A stretch of 64,000 nucleotides of DNA from Devosia sp. A16 (GTDB taxonomy: Bacteria > Pseudomonadota > Alphaproteobacteria > Rhizobiales > Devosiaceae), in contig NZ_CP012945.1 in NCBI RefSeq assembly GCF_001402915.1, forward strand, positions 1,589,501 to 1,653,500. Reading direction: 5' to 3'. The notes under the pieces are model-generated. The model searched no databases. It saw nothing but the letters and a program-made list of their open reading frames with translations, and was not told where the DNA came from. The position numbers and the translations under genes are program-made. Of the stretch, positions 51,635 through 61,361 are shown piece by piece (the first letter of the stretch is position 1; each line of letters opens with the position of its first letter).

Positions 51635-51979
51635 ATGGTGCCGACACTCGATCGTACGCTGCTGCAGAACGCCACCGCGCATCCGGTGAACTGGCGCGGT
51701 CGCTCCGGCCGTTTCTATGCGCTCGAGCCGCTCCGTCTCGACGATTTCTGCTTCAAGGCCGACGAACTCTACCTGATCGCGCTCGGCCCGCACGTCATGT
51801 GGGCAGGCGGCGCCGCCGACCTCGTCGAAGATCCCGTCAGCCGCGCCCGCTTCCGCCTCGCCATGGACTGCGCCGACCGGGTGTTCCACGTCGAAACCAG
51901 CGCCGACGCCATCGAACGCCTCACCGTGGTGTGGGATCTTGAGGGCGCCGAACCGATCATCGGGCTGAGCGCGGCGTAG
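51635..51979 (+). CDS. Conserved hypothetical protein
   Basis: I do not recognise this 114-residue protein. It has no signal or membrane segment. It begins with a small polar region (NWRGRSGRFYALEPLRLDDF), and the remainder has WAGGAADLVEDPVSRARFRL. Start ATG 51635 has AAGGAG 8 bases upstream. It stands alone between plsC and a family A repeat. Confidence 0.6.
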   Translation: MVPTLDRTLLQNATAHPVNWRGRSGRFYALEPLRLDDFCFKADELYLIALGPHVMWAGGAADLVEDPVSRARFRLAMDCADRVFHVETSADAIERLTVVWDLEGAEPIIGLSAA

Positions 51980-51988
51980 TGAGCGACT

Positions 51989-52119
51989 GATAGAGACGGC
52001 CCCCTCCCATCCTCCCCCATAACGGGGCAGGTGCCCCGCTGGTGCGCTTGGCACGATAGAGGACAGAGCCTCGACTCTTCACCTCCCCCTTTATGGGGGA
52101 GGCCGGGAGGGGGCCGTCT
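51989..52119. repeat. Inverted-repeat element, family A copy 2
   Basis: It carries the same arms as 12622-12756 (GATAGAGACGGCCCCCTCCC at the left; its complement at the right end), but the asymmetric core is in the opposite orientation. It lies between a hypothetical gene and the convergent chaC. Confidence 0.9.
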
Positions 52120-52136
52120 GCTTCAGTCGGGCTGCC

Positions 52137-52691
52137 CTAAGCCCCCGCCACCACCGGCACATCGGTGCCGTTCAGCGCCGTCACCACCTCGTCGAGATAC
52201 CTGTCGACGATCCCCAGCTCGTGGAGCTTCCGCGCCGTTTCCAGTACATATTCCGGATTGGCTCCGGACTCACCCACCCCGGCCCGCACGATCCGTACCT
52301 GTTCGGCGATGGCGAGCTTTCCTGCATATTGCAGATGGCGGGTATCGGCGAGGAAGGCGAGCGACGGCACCAGGCCGCCATCGGCGAGCTCGATCAGCCG
52401 CGTGGCCTCGCGATAGACGCCACGATCCATCTCGCGCTCGCTGAGATAGGCATGCACCCCTTCCCACTCCGCCTCGGCCACCTCGAACGCCATGCCGCGG
52501 CACGACCCGCCGGGCATCAGCCCGAACACCAGCCCCGGCTGCGCCTCGGTGCCGCGATGTCGGTAGGAATAGACGCAGAGCCGGCGGTGTACACCGCGCA
52601 GCAGCGCCGGCTGCTGCCGCAGAAAGCTGAAGCCCGGCCGCCAGATCAGCGAGCCGTAGCCGAATACCCAATGCGTTGAATTCTGCTGCAC
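52137..52691 (-). CDS. chaC: Glutathione-specific gamma-glutamylcyclotransferase (ChaC)
   Basis: The 184-residue protein has the canonical motif WVFGYGSLIWRPGF (8-21), GGSCRGMAFEVAEAEWEG and the downstream E region EREMDRGVYREA. It cleaves glutathione to 5-oxoproline and Cys-Gly in the cytoplasm. It is divergent from the DUF2125 gene with 72 bases between, a conserved pair in the order. Confidence 0.93.
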   Translation of the reverse strand: MQQNSTHWVFGYGSLIWRPGFSFLRQQPALLRGVHRRLCVYSYRHRGTEAQPGLVFGLMPGGSCRGMAFEVAEAEWEGVHAYLSEREMDRGVYREATRLIELADGGLVPSLAFLADTRHLQYAGKLAIAEQVRIVRAGVGESGANPEYVLETARKLHELGIVDRYLDEVVTALNGTDVPVVAGA

Positions 52692-52763
52692 GAAACGTCT
52701 GCCCGCCTTGCCGCGGTCACGTTCCTACCGATACGGTCCGCGCCGCGCAATCGGCGCGCCGGA

Positions 52764-53786
52764 ATGGGAGACCTGACGTTGCGGAAGTTCATGTGGCTCG
52801 CCATCGCGGTGGTTGTCGTGGTCGGGCTGTGGACCGCCGGCTGGCTGTGGGCCGCCGGCGAGGCGACGCGGCAGGTCAAGCTCCTCGCCCAGGCCGACGG
52901 CGAAACTGCGCCGAAGCTGACCTGCGGCACCTTCGAGGTCTCCGGCTTCCCGTTCCGCTTCGATCTCGAATGCCTCGACGCCACCCTCGTCGATCAGGAT
53001 CTCACCGCCACCTTCGCCGGCCTCAAGGGCTCGGTACTGGTCTATGCGCCGTCGCACCTGATCTTTTCCGCCAAGGCGCCGTTCACCCTCGCCGATGCCT
53101 TTTCCGGCAGCCAGCGCCGGCTGGATTTCGGCGCCATGGAAGGCAGCCTGCGGTTGACCTCGACCGACCTGCTGCGCGGCTTCAGTGGCGAGGGCTGGCG
53201 CATCGCCCGCTTCTCGCTGGTCGCCGACGACCTGGTGCTCACCGACACCATCGCCGGCGAAGTGGTCGAGGCGCGCAGCAAGCACCTTGAAGCGCATCTG
53301 CTCGACGTTCCCGAACTGCACGACAAGACCGCCGGCACCGCGGCATTGCGCGGCTACCTTTCGACCACGGCGCTCGACCTGCCGGGCCTTGAGGTGGCAG
53401 CCGCCGACACCAGCGCCGAAGTCGAACTCACCGCGGTCCCCGACGACCTCAGGGCCTTCGGCGAGCCCGATGCGCTGCGGCGCTGGCAGGCAGCCGGGGG
53501 CACGCTGAGCCTCAGCAAGCTTGCCGGCAGCCAGGCCAACCCGGACGAGCGGTTCGAGATCACTGGACAACTGAAGCTCAATGGCGGCGGCTATCCGGAG
53601 GGCGAGATCAACTACACTACCAAGGGTGTGCTCGATCGCTTCGCCCAGTTCCTGCCGGCCATGCAGCTCGCCATGCTGCGCGGCGCCCCCAATGCCGACG
53701 GCAGCTTCCACAACAGCCTCAGCATCGTCGACGGCCAGGTGAAACTGCTCGCCGTGCCGTTCGCACAACTGTTGCCGCTGTTCTGA
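52764..53786 (+). CDS. DUF2125 domain-containing protein
   Basis: The 340-residue protein has an N-terminal membrane anchor (MWLAIAVVVVVGLWTAGWLW) and a large periplasmic beta-rich domain. The CGTFEVSGFPFRFDLECLDA segment is the DUF2125 hallmark. The architecture recalls AsmA/TamB-like lipid-handling proteins, but this is an inference. TTG 52779 with GGGAG 8 bases upstream is an alternative start to ATG 52764. Confidence 0.9.
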   Translation: MGDLTLRKFMWLAIAVVVVVGLWTAGWLWAAGEATRQVKLLAQADGETAPKLTCGTFEVSGFPFRFDLECLDATLVDQDLTATFAGLKGSVLVYAPSHLIFSAKAPFTLADAFSGSQRRLDFGAMEGSLRLTSTDLLRGFSGEGWRIARFSLVADDLVLTDTIAGEVVEARSKHLEAHLLDVPELHDKTAGTAALRGYLSTTALDLPGLEVAAADTSAEVELTAVPDDLRAFGEPDALRRWQAAGGTLSLSKLAGSQANPDERFEITGQLKLNGGGYPEGEINYTTKGVLDRFAQFLPAMQLAMLRGAPNADGSFHNSLSIVDGQVKLLAVPFAQLLPLF

Positions 53787-53789
53787 CTT

Positions 53790-53909
53790 CACCTCTCCCT
53801 TGGGGGAGAGGTCGACGCGCAGCGTCGGGTGAGGGGGCCTTGACGCAAGCACAGAGTCTGCGGCAAGGCCCCCTCACCCTGCCCCTCTCCCCGAAGGGAG
53901 AGGGGACGA
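53790..53909. repeat. Inverted-repeat element, family D copy 3
   Basis: CACCTCTCCCTTGGGGGAGA hairpin at the left, GGTGAGGGGGCCTTG pairing with CAAGGCCCCCTCACC in the middle, and CCTCTCCCCGAAGGGAGAGG at the right. It lies between convergent DUF2125 and tyrC genes. Confidence 0.88.
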
Positions 53910-53926
53910 CGACGGCAAACCCTGTT

Positions 53927-54910
53927 CTAAGCGTCCTCGCCGCCGCCATGCTCGCGCACCATCGCCGGCGACACGTCGGTGGGCTGCACCACGGTCGCAT
54001 CCGGCGTGCCGTGCGGGCGACCGAAATCGGGGGCGGCGGTTTCCTGGCCGGCGGTGATGATCGAGCGGCGAATGGCGCGGGTGCGGGTGAACAGCGCCTG
54101 CATGCCCTCGCCGTCGCCGACCCGCACCATGCGCTGCAGGCTCGACAGATCCTCGAGGAAGCGTCCGAGCATTTCCAGCACCGCCTCGCGGTTGGTGAGG
54201 AACACGTCGCGCCACATCACCGGATCGCTGGCGGCGATGCGCGTGAAGTCACGGAACCCCGAGGCGGAAAACTTGATCACCTCCGACTGGGTCGCCGCTT
54301 CGAGATCGGCAACCGTGCCGACGATGTTGTAGGCGATGAGGTGCGGCACATGGCTGGTGATCGCCAGCACCAGGTCGTGGTGCGCCGCGTCCATCACTTC
54401 GACATTCGAGCCGAGTGCGCCCCAGAACGACACCAGCCGGTCGACCGCCACGGCATCGACCTCCGGCCTCGGCGTCAGCACGCACCAGCGCCCGACGAAC
54501 AGGTCCGGGAAGCCGGCCGACGGACCGGAATGCTCGGTGCCGGCAATCGGATGGCCGGGAATGAAATGCACGCCCGGCGGCAGCAGCGGCTCCAGCGCCT
54601 TCATCACCTGTCCCTTCACCGAGCCGACATCGGAAAGGATGGTCCCGGGCGCCAGCTGTGCGCCGATCTGCTTCATCACGTCGGCATAGACGCCGACCGG
54701 GGTGCAGAGGATCACGAGGTCGGCGCCCTCAACCGCCTCGGCGGCATCGAGCGTGTAGATATCGCCCAGCCCGAGCGCCCGTGCCTCCTCGAGCGTCGAC
54801 GACTTGCGGGTGGTGATGGCGATGGTCTTGGCGAGGCCCTTGAGCTTGACCGCCCGGGCGATGGACGAACCGATCAGGCCGATGCCGATGAGGGTGAGTT
54901 TTTCGAACAT
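53927..54910 (-). CDS. tyrC: Prephenate/arogenate dehydrogenase
   Basis: The 327-residue protein has the NAD motif LIGIGLIGSSIARAVKLKGL (residues 6-25) and the active-site region HFIPGHPIAGTEHSGPSAGF with catalytic His. It makes 4-hydroxyphenylpyruvate or tyrosine. Its start shares one base with the hisC stop, so the two enzymes are coproduced. HisC-type aminotransferases can also serve the tyrosine branch. Confidence 0.94.
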   Translation of the reverse strand: MFEKLTLIGIGLIGSSIARAVKLKGLAKTIAITTRKSSTLEEARALGLGDIYTLDAAEAVEGADLVILCTPVGVYADVMKQIGAQLAPGTILSDVGSVKGQVMKALEPLLPPGVHFIPGHPIAGTEHSGPSAGFPDLFVGRWCVLTPRPEVDAVAVDRLVSFWGALGSNVEVMDAAHHDLVLAITSHVPHLIAYNIVGTVADLEAATQSEVIKFSASGFRDFTRIAASDPVMWRDVFLTNREAVLEMLGRFLEDLSSLQRMVRVGDGEGMQALFTRTRAIRRSIITAGQETAAPDFGRPHGTPDATVVQPTDVSPAMVREHGGGEDA

Positions 54911-56016
54911 CAGTTGCTTGCCCCCGGCGCCCCGAACGCCTTCAGAATTTCGACCACTGCCCGCATGTGCTCCTCGAGTCCGATCGAGATGCGCAGGCCC
55001 TCGGGTATGCCATAGCCATGCATTTCGCGCACCAGCAGGCCCTTGTCGCGCAATGCCGCGAACGCCGCCTTCGACGTTGCCGCATCCTCGAACAGCGCCA
55101 GGATGAAGTTACCCTGGCTCGGCGGCACCCGGATGGCGTTCGAGGCCAACGCCTCGGTGAGCCAGCTGCGCCAGCGCGCATTGTGCTCTCTGAGCCTGGC
55201 GGTGAATTCGATGTCTCGCGCCGCCGCCGCGGCGGCCGCCTGCCCCGACAGCGACACGTTGAACGGCCCGCGAATGCGGTTGACCGCATCGACCACGTGG
55301 TCGGGGCCGTACATCCAGCCCACCCGCTCGCCGGCGATGCCCATTTTCGAGAAGGTGCGCACCATCACCACGTTGTCCGAGGCGTTCACCAGGTCGATTC
55401 CCACCGAATAGTCCTCGGCCGTGACGTATTCGGCATAGGCGCTGTCGAGCACGAACAGGATGTCGGGCCGCAGCCCGCGTTGCAGCCGTTCGACCTCCGC
55501 TGCCGGCAGGTACGTGCCGGTCGGGTTGTTCGGGTTGGCGAGGAACAGCATGCGGGTGCGCGGCGTCACTGCGGCGAGCAGCGCATCCACGTCGGCCCGG
55601 TAGTCCTTCTCGGGCACCATGATGATTTCGGCCGAGGCGCCGCGGGTGATGATCGGATAGACGTTGAAGCCGTACTGGCTCATCACCGCCTCGTCGCCCT
55701 CGCCCAGGTAGACCTGTGCCAGGAGGTGAAGGATATCGTCCGAACCGAAGCCGCAGACGATCCGCTCCGGCGCGAGACCATGCACCTCGCCCAGTGCCGT
55801 GCGCAGTTCCCTTGAGCTGCCCTCGGGATAGATCTCGATGCGCCCAGCCGCTTCGCGCACTGCCGCGATCGCCTTGGGGCTGGCCCCCAGCGGCGACTCG
55901 TTGGCCGAGAGCTTCACCAGCTTGACCCCATGCGGCGTGTCGGAGCGGCCCGGAACATAGGGCGCGATCTTCAGGATGCCGGGCTGGGGAACGGGGCGTT
56001 TGGGCGTGTCGATCAT
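54910..56016 (-). CDS. hisC: Histidinol-phosphate aminotransferase
   Basis: The 368-residue class I/II aminotransferase has NPNNPTGTYLP (161-171), DSAYAEY and the PLP lysine Lys224 in TFSKMGIAGERVGW. It converts histidinol phosphate with 2-oxoglutarate and, coupled with tyrC, probably also aromatic keto acids. The tyrC-hisC pair is the usual arrangement in the order. Confidence 0.94.
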   Translation of the reverse strand: MIDTPKRPVPQPGILKIAPYVPGRSDTPHGVKLVKLSANESPLGASPKAIAAVREAAGRIEIYPEGSSRELRTALGEVHGLAPERIVCGFGSDDILHLLAQVYLGEGDEAVMSQYGFNVYPIITRGASAEIIMVPEKDYRADVDALLAAVTPRTRMLFLANPNNPTGTYLPAAEVERLQRGLRPDILFVLDSAYAEYVTAEDYSVGIDLVNASDNVVMVRTFSKMGIAGERVGWMYGPDHVVDAVNRIRGPFNVSLSGQAAAAAAARDIEFTARLREHNARWRSWLTEALASNAIRVPPSQGNFILALFEDAATSKAAFAALRDKGLLVREMHGYGIPEGLRISIGLEEHMRAVVEILKAFGAPGASN

Positions 56017-56153
56017 GTCTCAGAGGCCGGGTCGAAAAATCGGCCGGACCATAGGGGATGGCGCCCGGGCTTGCAAAGGAATCCGGGCCCGGTCGGCCCG
56101 CGCATCTGCTATGATGCGGCCGCGGCGTAGCTGTCGAGACGGAGGAGGATCCG

Positions 56154-56480
56154 ATGACGGCAATGAACGTAGTGCATATGCGCGTGAAGGCAGGCCGCGA
56201 GGACGAGTTCATGGCGGTCCATCGCGCCTTCCAGTCCGCTCAGAGCCCGGGCTCGCGCAACTTCTGGGTCGTGAAGACCGGCGAGCGCGATTACATCGTG
56301 GTCGGGGAGTGGGACGAGATGGCGGACCTGGTGCGCGCCCGCCCGGCGATGATCGCCAACCTCGACAAGCTGCGCCCGCTGCTCGAAGATCTCGGCGGCG
56401 GCCGCGGCGTCACCGAGCCCTGGTCGGGCGAAGTGATGCTGCATCAGCGTGCGGAAACGAACGTCGACAGCGCGCTGTAG
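56154..56480 (+). CDS. Antibiotic biosynthesis monooxygenase (ABM) domain protein
   Basis: The 108-residue protein has a ferredoxin-like ABM fold (NVVHMRVKAGREDEFMAVHR ... VVGEWDEMADLVRARP). The family includes quinol monooxygenases and many uncharacterised small proteins; no antibiotic pathway is present. It has a strong ribosome binding site (GGAGGAGG) before ATG 56154. It is divergent from hisC. Confidence 0.82.
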   Translation: MTAMNVVHMRVKAGREDEFMAVHRAFQSAQSPGSRNFWVVKTGERDYIVVGEWDEMADLVRARPAMIANLDKLRPLLEDLGGGRGVTEPWSGEVMLHQRAETNVDSAL

Positions 56481-56605
56481 TCCGCACCAGCGGACTGCTC
56501 CGATGGCATCGCCGGGCAGTGTGAGAGCTGGCCCCACCGATCGACTGGCGCGGGGCCGTGGCACCGGTCCGCTTCGCAGGGATGGGACGACGGCGGCACT
56601 TTGCC

Positions 56606-57349
56606 CTATTGCTGACGCGGCAGCTTCATTGCCGCCTGGGGAGCTAGCGCCGGCACCTTGATCAGCCGCTCGGCCTTCTTGCGCCGCGGCACCGCCGGGA
56701 ACAGTTCCTTGCGGGCCAGCACGCAATGGACGCCCGCAAAGGTCGGCCCGAACATCCGGCCGGCCCGTTCGAAGAAGCGCGTCGATTTCAGCACCAGCGA
56801 ATGCTGCGAGGGCGGCACGTAGAGTGCATCGCGCCATTGTTCGGGCACGAAGCTATGGTCGCGCAGCAGCCGCTCCAGCTGCCCGCGTGAGAACGGGTGG
56901 CCATCGCCGAACGGCGTGGTGTCGATCGACGACCAGGTACCGCGGCGCTTGGGCACCACCACGATCAGCCGCGCGTTGGGCGCCGACACCCGCCACAGCT
57001 CGCGCATCAGTTCCTCGGTGTCGCTGACATGCTCGAAGGCGTGCACCGCGATGATCAGGTCGACCGCCGCATCGGTGAGCGGCAGCTCCAGCGGATCGCA
57101 GAGCACGGTATGCGACGGCCCTTCGCGCGGCCAGGCGGAGGCGCCCTGCCGCGCCGGCATGGCCGCAATCACCCGCTCGGCCTTTTCCAGCGTGAACCGC
57201 ATGTAAGGTGTGGCAAAGCCCAGCCCCAGCACCCGCAGCCCGCGCACATTGCCGGAAAAGCGCAGCACCTCCTCGCGCAGCAGGGCGCGGGCGATCTTTC
57301 CCAGGGGCGACTTGTAAAAGCCGATCAGTCGCTCGACATGCGAGGTCAT
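56606..57349 (-). CDS. Class I SAM-dependent methyltransferase
   Basis: The 247-residue protein has a Methyltransf_11 fold: VLGLGFATPYMRFTLEKAER (SAM motif I with degenerate glycines), CDPLELPLTDAAVDLIIAVH (motif II) and VSDTEELMRELWRVSAPNAR. The substrate is unknown. The divergent neighbour gloB is found beside this methyltransferase throughout the order. Confidence 0.88.
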   Translation of the reverse strand: MTSHVERLIGFYKSPLGKIARALLREEVLRFSGNVRGLRVLGLGFATPYMRFTLEKAERVIAAMPARQGASAWPREGPSHTVLCDPLELPLTDAAVDLIIAVHAFEHVSDTEELMRELWRVSAPNARLIVVVPKRRGTWSSIDTTPFGDGHPFSRGQLERLLRDHSFVPEQWRDALYVPPSQHSLVLKSTRFFERAGRMFGPTFAGVHCVLARKELFPAVPRRKKAERLIKVPALAPQAAMKLPRQQ

Positions 57350-57441
57350 GGCGTTGTCCGAAAACCTTATCTAGTTTCTGTCATGCTTCGCCGCCGCCTG
57401 CCACCCGCGCGGCGCGCGCCCGACCCCGGAGACTCCTCGAC

Positions 57442-58218
57442 GTGCCCCTTTTGATCGACACTTTCCTCTGCCGTTCCGACAATTTCGGCTACCTCGTCCA
57501 CGATGTCGCCAGCGGTCGCACCGCCGCCATCGACGCACCGGATGCCAAGGCGATCAAGGAGGCCTTGCAGCGGCGCGGCTGGAAGCTCACCGACCTGTTC
57601 ATCACTCATCACCATACCGACCACGTCGAAGGCATTCCGGCGCTCAAGCGTGAATATGGGGTGCGCGTTGTCGGTCCCAAGGCCGAAGCCAACAAGATCC
57701 TCGGACTCGAGGTGCTGGTCTCGGCCAGCGACACCGTATCGCTGGGAGAAACCGACTTCATCGTCATCGAGACCCCGGGCCACACGCTGGGCCACATCGT
57801 CTACTACGACCCCACGGGGCGCCACCTGTTTTCCGCCGATGCCCTGTTCTCGCTCGGCGTCGGCCGCATGTTCGAGGGCAAGCCCGGTCCGATGTGGGAA
57901 GGGTTGGAAGAGCTGCGCGCCCTGCCCGACGACACGCTAGTCTATCCCGGTCACGAATATACCGCTTCGAATGCCGCCTTCGCCCTCAGCGTCGACCCCA
58001 AGAACCCGGCGCTCAACATTCGGGCCGCGGAGGTGAAGCGCATGGTCGAAGCCGGCAAATACACCATCCCGGTGACGCTCGGGCTCGAAAAGGCCAGCAA
58101 CCCCTTCCTCCGCGCCGACCAGCCGGCGCTGGCCAAGGCCATGGGGCTGGCCACCGATACGGAACCCGCCAAGGTGTTCGCCGCGTTACGCAAGGCAAAG
58201 GACGAATTCAAAGGGTAG
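57442..58218 (+). CDS. gloB: Hydroxyacylglutathione hydrolase (glyoxalase II)
   Basis: This 258-residue metallo-beta-lactamase-fold enzyme has THHHTDH (55-61) for the binuclear metal site, GHTLGHIVYY, and the C-terminal HAGH domain (NPFLRADQP). It hydrolyses S-lactoylglutathione in methylglyoxal detoxification. GTG 57442 fits the usual VPLLIDTFLCRSDNFGYLVH start; upstream in-frame extensions are not homologous. Confidence 0.95.
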   Translation: MPLLIDTFLCRSDNFGYLVHDVASGRTAAIDAPDAKAIKEALQRRGWKLTDLFITHHHTDHVEGIPALKREYGVRVVGPKAEANKILGLEVLVSASDTVSLGETDFIVIETPGHTLGHIVYYDPTGRHLFSADALFSLGVGRMFEGKPGPMWEGLEELRALPDDTLVYPGHEYTASNAAFALSVDPKNPALNIRAAEVKRMVEAGKYTIPVTLGLEKASNPFLRADQPALAKAMGLATDTEPAKVFAALRKAKDEFKG

Positions 58219-58221
58219 CCG

Positions 58222-58753
58222 ATGCCGGCCAAGCTGGCTTTCAAGCCGGTGACCAAAGCCACCGCCGGGGATTTCGAGACGCTGTTCGGCGGCCCCGGCG
58301 GACCAAGGCCCTCCTGGTGCATGACCTGGGGGCAAGGACAACAAGGGGCCGGCCCGTCGCCGGCAGATCCTGGGCCGCATCGAGGACGGCGTGCCGGTGG
58401 GGCTCATCGGCTATGCTGCAGGCGAGCCCGTCGCCTGGGTGTCGGTTGCTCCACGCGACACCTTCCGCAATCTTGGCGGGCCGGCCGATATGCCCGAGCG
58501 GCAGGTCTTCTCGCTCACCTGCATGTATGTCCGCCGGCAATTGCGTGGCCAGGGGCTCGGGCGCCAGCTGATCGCCGCCGCCATTGCCCATGCGACGACG
58601 CGCGGGGCCGATATCATCGAAGCCTACCCCGTCGCCCCGTCCTCGCCGAGCTACCGTTTCATGGAGTTTGTCCCGGCCTTCGAGGGTTTTGGCTTTGTCG
58701 AGGTGGGGAAAGCCGATACCCGCCGGCACGTGATGCGGTTAACCCTTTCTTGA
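58222..58753 (+). pseudogene. GNAT family acetyltransferase gene with frameshift
   Basis: The N-terminal part (MPAKLAFKPVTKATAGDFET to SWCMTWG) reads in one frame. The acetyl-CoA-binding part (MYVRRQLRGQGLGRQLIAAA, then GFGFVEVG) reads in the next frame. Removing one G from the run at 58328-58332 restores one continuous GNAT protein of about 176 residues (TWGKDNKGPARRRQILGRI). Either a single-base insertion inactivated the gene or the run is a sequencing error. It starts 3 bases after gloB. Confidence 0.82.
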
Positions 58754-58815
58754 TGTAGCGGGGGAAACCGTCTGCAAAACATTGCAACCTCTGCCGGCCG
58801 TGGCGACGTTATCCC

Positions 58816-59130
58816 ATGGCCCGGGACAAGCCGCCGCAAGGCAGGTGCCGGATCCACAACAGGTCCGAGGCAATGGACGACAGCGGGACGACAAAGCAGG
58901 TCTTCACCCTGCCGGTGGCGGAACAGCCGCCGCGTGAGCGGCTGGTGCTCGCCCATCCCTCCGCCCATGCCGATTTTCTGAGCCAGCTGATCGCCGCCCG
59001 TCAGGCCCTGCCGACGCAGCGCGAACGCCGCCGCGCCCCGGTGCACCAGGCGGTGGATGCCTATGCCAATGGCAGCAAGATCACCGTACGGCGCATGCCG
59101 GCCGGCTACCGCAAGACGATTGTTACCTGA
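58816..59130 (+). CDS. Small hypothetical protein
   Basis: I do not recognise this protein (104 residues from ATG 58816; 85 from ATG 58873, which is the more compact form, MDDSGTTKQVF). It is rich in Arg, Gln and Ala, without membrane segments. The C-terminal AYANGSKITVRRMPAGYRKT looks like a conserved end. Its own ribosome binding sites are weak. Neighbours give no functional hint. Confidence 0.5.
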   Translation: MARDKPPQGRCRIHNRSEAMDDSGTTKQVFTLPVAEQPPRERLVLAHPSAHADFLSQLIAARQALPTQRERRRAPVHQAVDAYANGSKITVRRMPAGYRKTIVT

Positions 59131-59291
59131 GACGTTCGCGGGTGCCTGCGGTGTGTCCAGGTAAGTGGCCAAGGCTCTAGGCCTTAGTAGAATTCGCCCA
59201 CCGCGATCACCCCACCCACGATGTGGGCAGGCTTATCCGAGCCCAATCAGCCTCGTCGGTGCTGTTCAGGAGACTTGAATGCCTGGCCCGC

Positions 59292-59747
59292 TCAGCCACC
59301 CATGGTGACGTCGCGGCCGGCGCCGGTGATCGAGACGGTGAACCCCGCCACCACGTCGACGATCGCCATCATCATCAGGATGAAGAACACCGAGCTGGCG
59401 GCCGCCCCGACCAGCAGGAACTCGACGAGGAAGATCACGAACACCACCACCGAGAGCATGTGCTCGATCACCGAGTTGCGCCCGGTATTGGTGGATTTCA
59501 GCACCTCGAAGAACAGGCAGACCAGCCCCACCACGAGCATCAGATCGCCGGCGGTCAGCGACCATTGCACGCCCGAGACCATCGGAATGGTGAGGAGCTG
59601 CTGGCTCCAGCCGGCCGGATTGCCGCCCATGAACAGGAAGGCAAAGAAGTTGTAGGCGATCAGCGGGATCAGCAGCAGCGGCGGGATGAACGCGCCGTTG
59701 CGCGAGGAGCGGCCACCGGGCGGAATAAAGACCGTATTGTCAGACAT
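59292..59747 (-). CDS. Hypothetical four-helix membrane protein
   Basis: The 151-residue protein has four hydrophobic segments (about 23-42, 64-84, 97-118 and 121-142) and a short polar N-terminus (MSDNTVFIPPGGRSSRNG). It occurs as an unnamed membrane protein next to fumC in relatives, as far as I recall. The function is unknown. Confidence 0.75.
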   Translation of the reverse strand: MSDNTVFIPPGGRSSRNGAFIPPLLLIPLIAYNFFAFLFMGGNPAGWSQQLLTIPMVSGVQWSLTAGDLMLVVGLVCLFFEVLKSTNTGRNSVIEHMLSVVVFVIFLVEFLLVGAAASSVFFILMMMAIVDVVAGFTVSITGAGRDVTMGG

Positions 59748-59860
59748 GGCGCGTTCCCTGATCGCTAAGTGCGGCGCACAATGCCAAAGCCGGAGCGGCC
59801 CCGCCAGCCCAGGCGCGCGCTTTCACACTGCTACGCCGAACCAGCGCCACGGCGACCGGC

Positions 59861-61255
59861 TCACAGCTTCAGCGGACCGACCATCTGCTCGGGCTTCACT
59901 TCGGCGTCGAACTCCTCACCGGTGAGCAGGCCCAGCTCGATCGCGCTTTCGCGCAGCGTCGAGCGCTTCTTGTGGGCGTGCTTGGCGATCTTGGCGGCGT
60001 TGTCGTAGCCGATCTTGCGGTTGAGCGCGGTCACCAGCATCAGCGACTGGTCGACCAGTTGCTTGATCCGGTCGCGATCCGGCTCGATCCCCACGGCGCA
60101 GTGGTCGTTGAAGCTCTTGGCCGCATCGGCCAACAGGCGCACCGACTGCAGGAAGTTGTAGGCGATCACCGGCTTGAACACGTTGAGCTCGAAATTGCCC
60201 TGGCTCGCCGCGATGCCGATCGCCGCATCGTTGCCCATCACCTGCACCGCCACCATGGTGGTCGCCTCGGCCTGCGTCGGGTTGACCTTGCCCGGCATGA
60301 TCGAGGAGCCCGGCTCGTTTTCCGGAATGGTGATCTCGCCCAGACCCGAGCGGGGGCCGGAGGCCAGCCAGCGCACGTCGTTGGCGATCTTCATCAACGC
60401 CGCGGCCAGTTGCTTCAGCGCACCGGACGAACCGACGAACGCATCGTGCCCGGCCATCACGGCGAACTTGTTGGGCGCGGTGACGAAGGGCTGCCCGGTC
60501 AGCTTGGCGATCTCGGCGGCGACCGTCTCGCCATATTTCGGGTGGGCATTGAGGCCGGTGCCGACGGCAGTACCGCCCAGCGCCAGCTCATAGAGCTGCG
60601 GCAGCGTCGCGCGGATCGCCTTCATCGCCAGGTCGAGCTGCGCCACCCAGCCGGAAATCTCCTGCCCGAGCGTCAAGGGCGTCGCGTCCTGCAGATGCGT
60701 GCGGCCGATCTTCACCACACCCATGAACTCGGTCGCCTTGGCGTCGAGCGTGTTCCTGAGCAGCATCACCCGGTCGACCAGGTAGTTCTCGATCGCCTCG
60801 ACCGCCGCGATATGCATGGCCGTCGGATAGGTGTCGTTCGACGATTGGCTCATGTTGACGTGATCGTTGGGGTGCACGGGCTTTTTCGAACCCATCACCC
60901 CGCCGGCCATCTCGATGGCGCGGTTCGAGATCACCTCGTTGACGTTCATGTTCGACTGGGTGCCCGAACCGGTCTGCCAGACCACCAGCGGAAAATGCTC
61001 GGCGAGCTTGCCGGCAATCACTTCGTCGGCCGCCGCGACCACCAGGTCGCGCGTCGCCTGATCCATCAGCCCCAGCTTGTGGTTGGCCAGCGCCGCCGCC
61101 TTCTTGAGGATGCCGAAAGCCCGGATGATTTCGGTCGGCATCTTCTCGCCGCCAATGTCGAAATTGGCCAGCGAGCGGGCGGTCTGCGCCCCGTAGTACT
61201 TTTCCGACGGCACATTGATCGTGCCCATGGAATCCGATTCGACGCGCGTGCCCAT
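59861..61255 (-). CDS. fumC: Fumarate hydratase class II
   Basis: The 464-residue protein has [19 protein letters not shown], the catalytic loop [19 protein letters not shown] and [12 protein letters not shown]. It interconverts fumarate and malate. It is an oxygen-stable, iron-free class II enzyme. It follows rpmF on the same strand, separated by a strong terminator, so it has its own promoter or depends on read-through. Confidence 0.97.
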   Translation of the reverse strand: MGTRVESDSMGTINVPSEKYYGAQTARSLANFDIGGEKMPTEIIRAFGILKKAAALANHKLGLMDQATRDLVVAAADEVIAGKLAEHFPLVVWQTGSGTQSNMNVNEVISNRAIEMAGGVMGSKKPVHPNDHVNMSQSSNDTYPTAMHIAAVEAIENYLVDRVMLLRNTLDAKATEFMGVVKIGRTHLQDATPLTLGQEISGWVAQLDLAMKAIRATLPQLYELALGGTAVGTGLNAHPKYGETVAAEIAKLTGQPFVTAPNKFAVMAGHDAFVGSSGALKQLAAALMKIANDVRWLASGPRSGLGEITIPENEPGSSIMPGKVNPTQAEATTMVAVQVMGNDAAIGIAASQGNFELNVFKPVIAYNFLQSVRLLADAAKSFNDHCAVGIEPDRDRIKQLVDQSLMLVTALNRKIGYDNAAKIAKHAHKKRSTLRESAIELGLLTGEEFDAEVKPEQMVGPLKL

Positions 61256-61284
61256 AGCCGAAACCCCTGGAGAACAAATGGAAA

Positions 61285-61314
61285 CGGCCGGCTCCCAGGT
61301 CTGGGAGCCGGCCG
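61285..61314 (-). terminator. Intrinsic terminator of rpmF
   Basis: A perfect 13-bp stem (CGGCCGGCTCCCA / TGGGAGCCGGCCG) with a 4-base loop is followed on the minus strand by TTTCCATTTGTT. It lies 47 bases beyond the rpmF stop. Confidence 0.82.
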
Positions 61315-61361
61315 CATGAAAATCTATCGCCTGGTGCGCAAGAGAGCGCCAGCCCGAAGGC

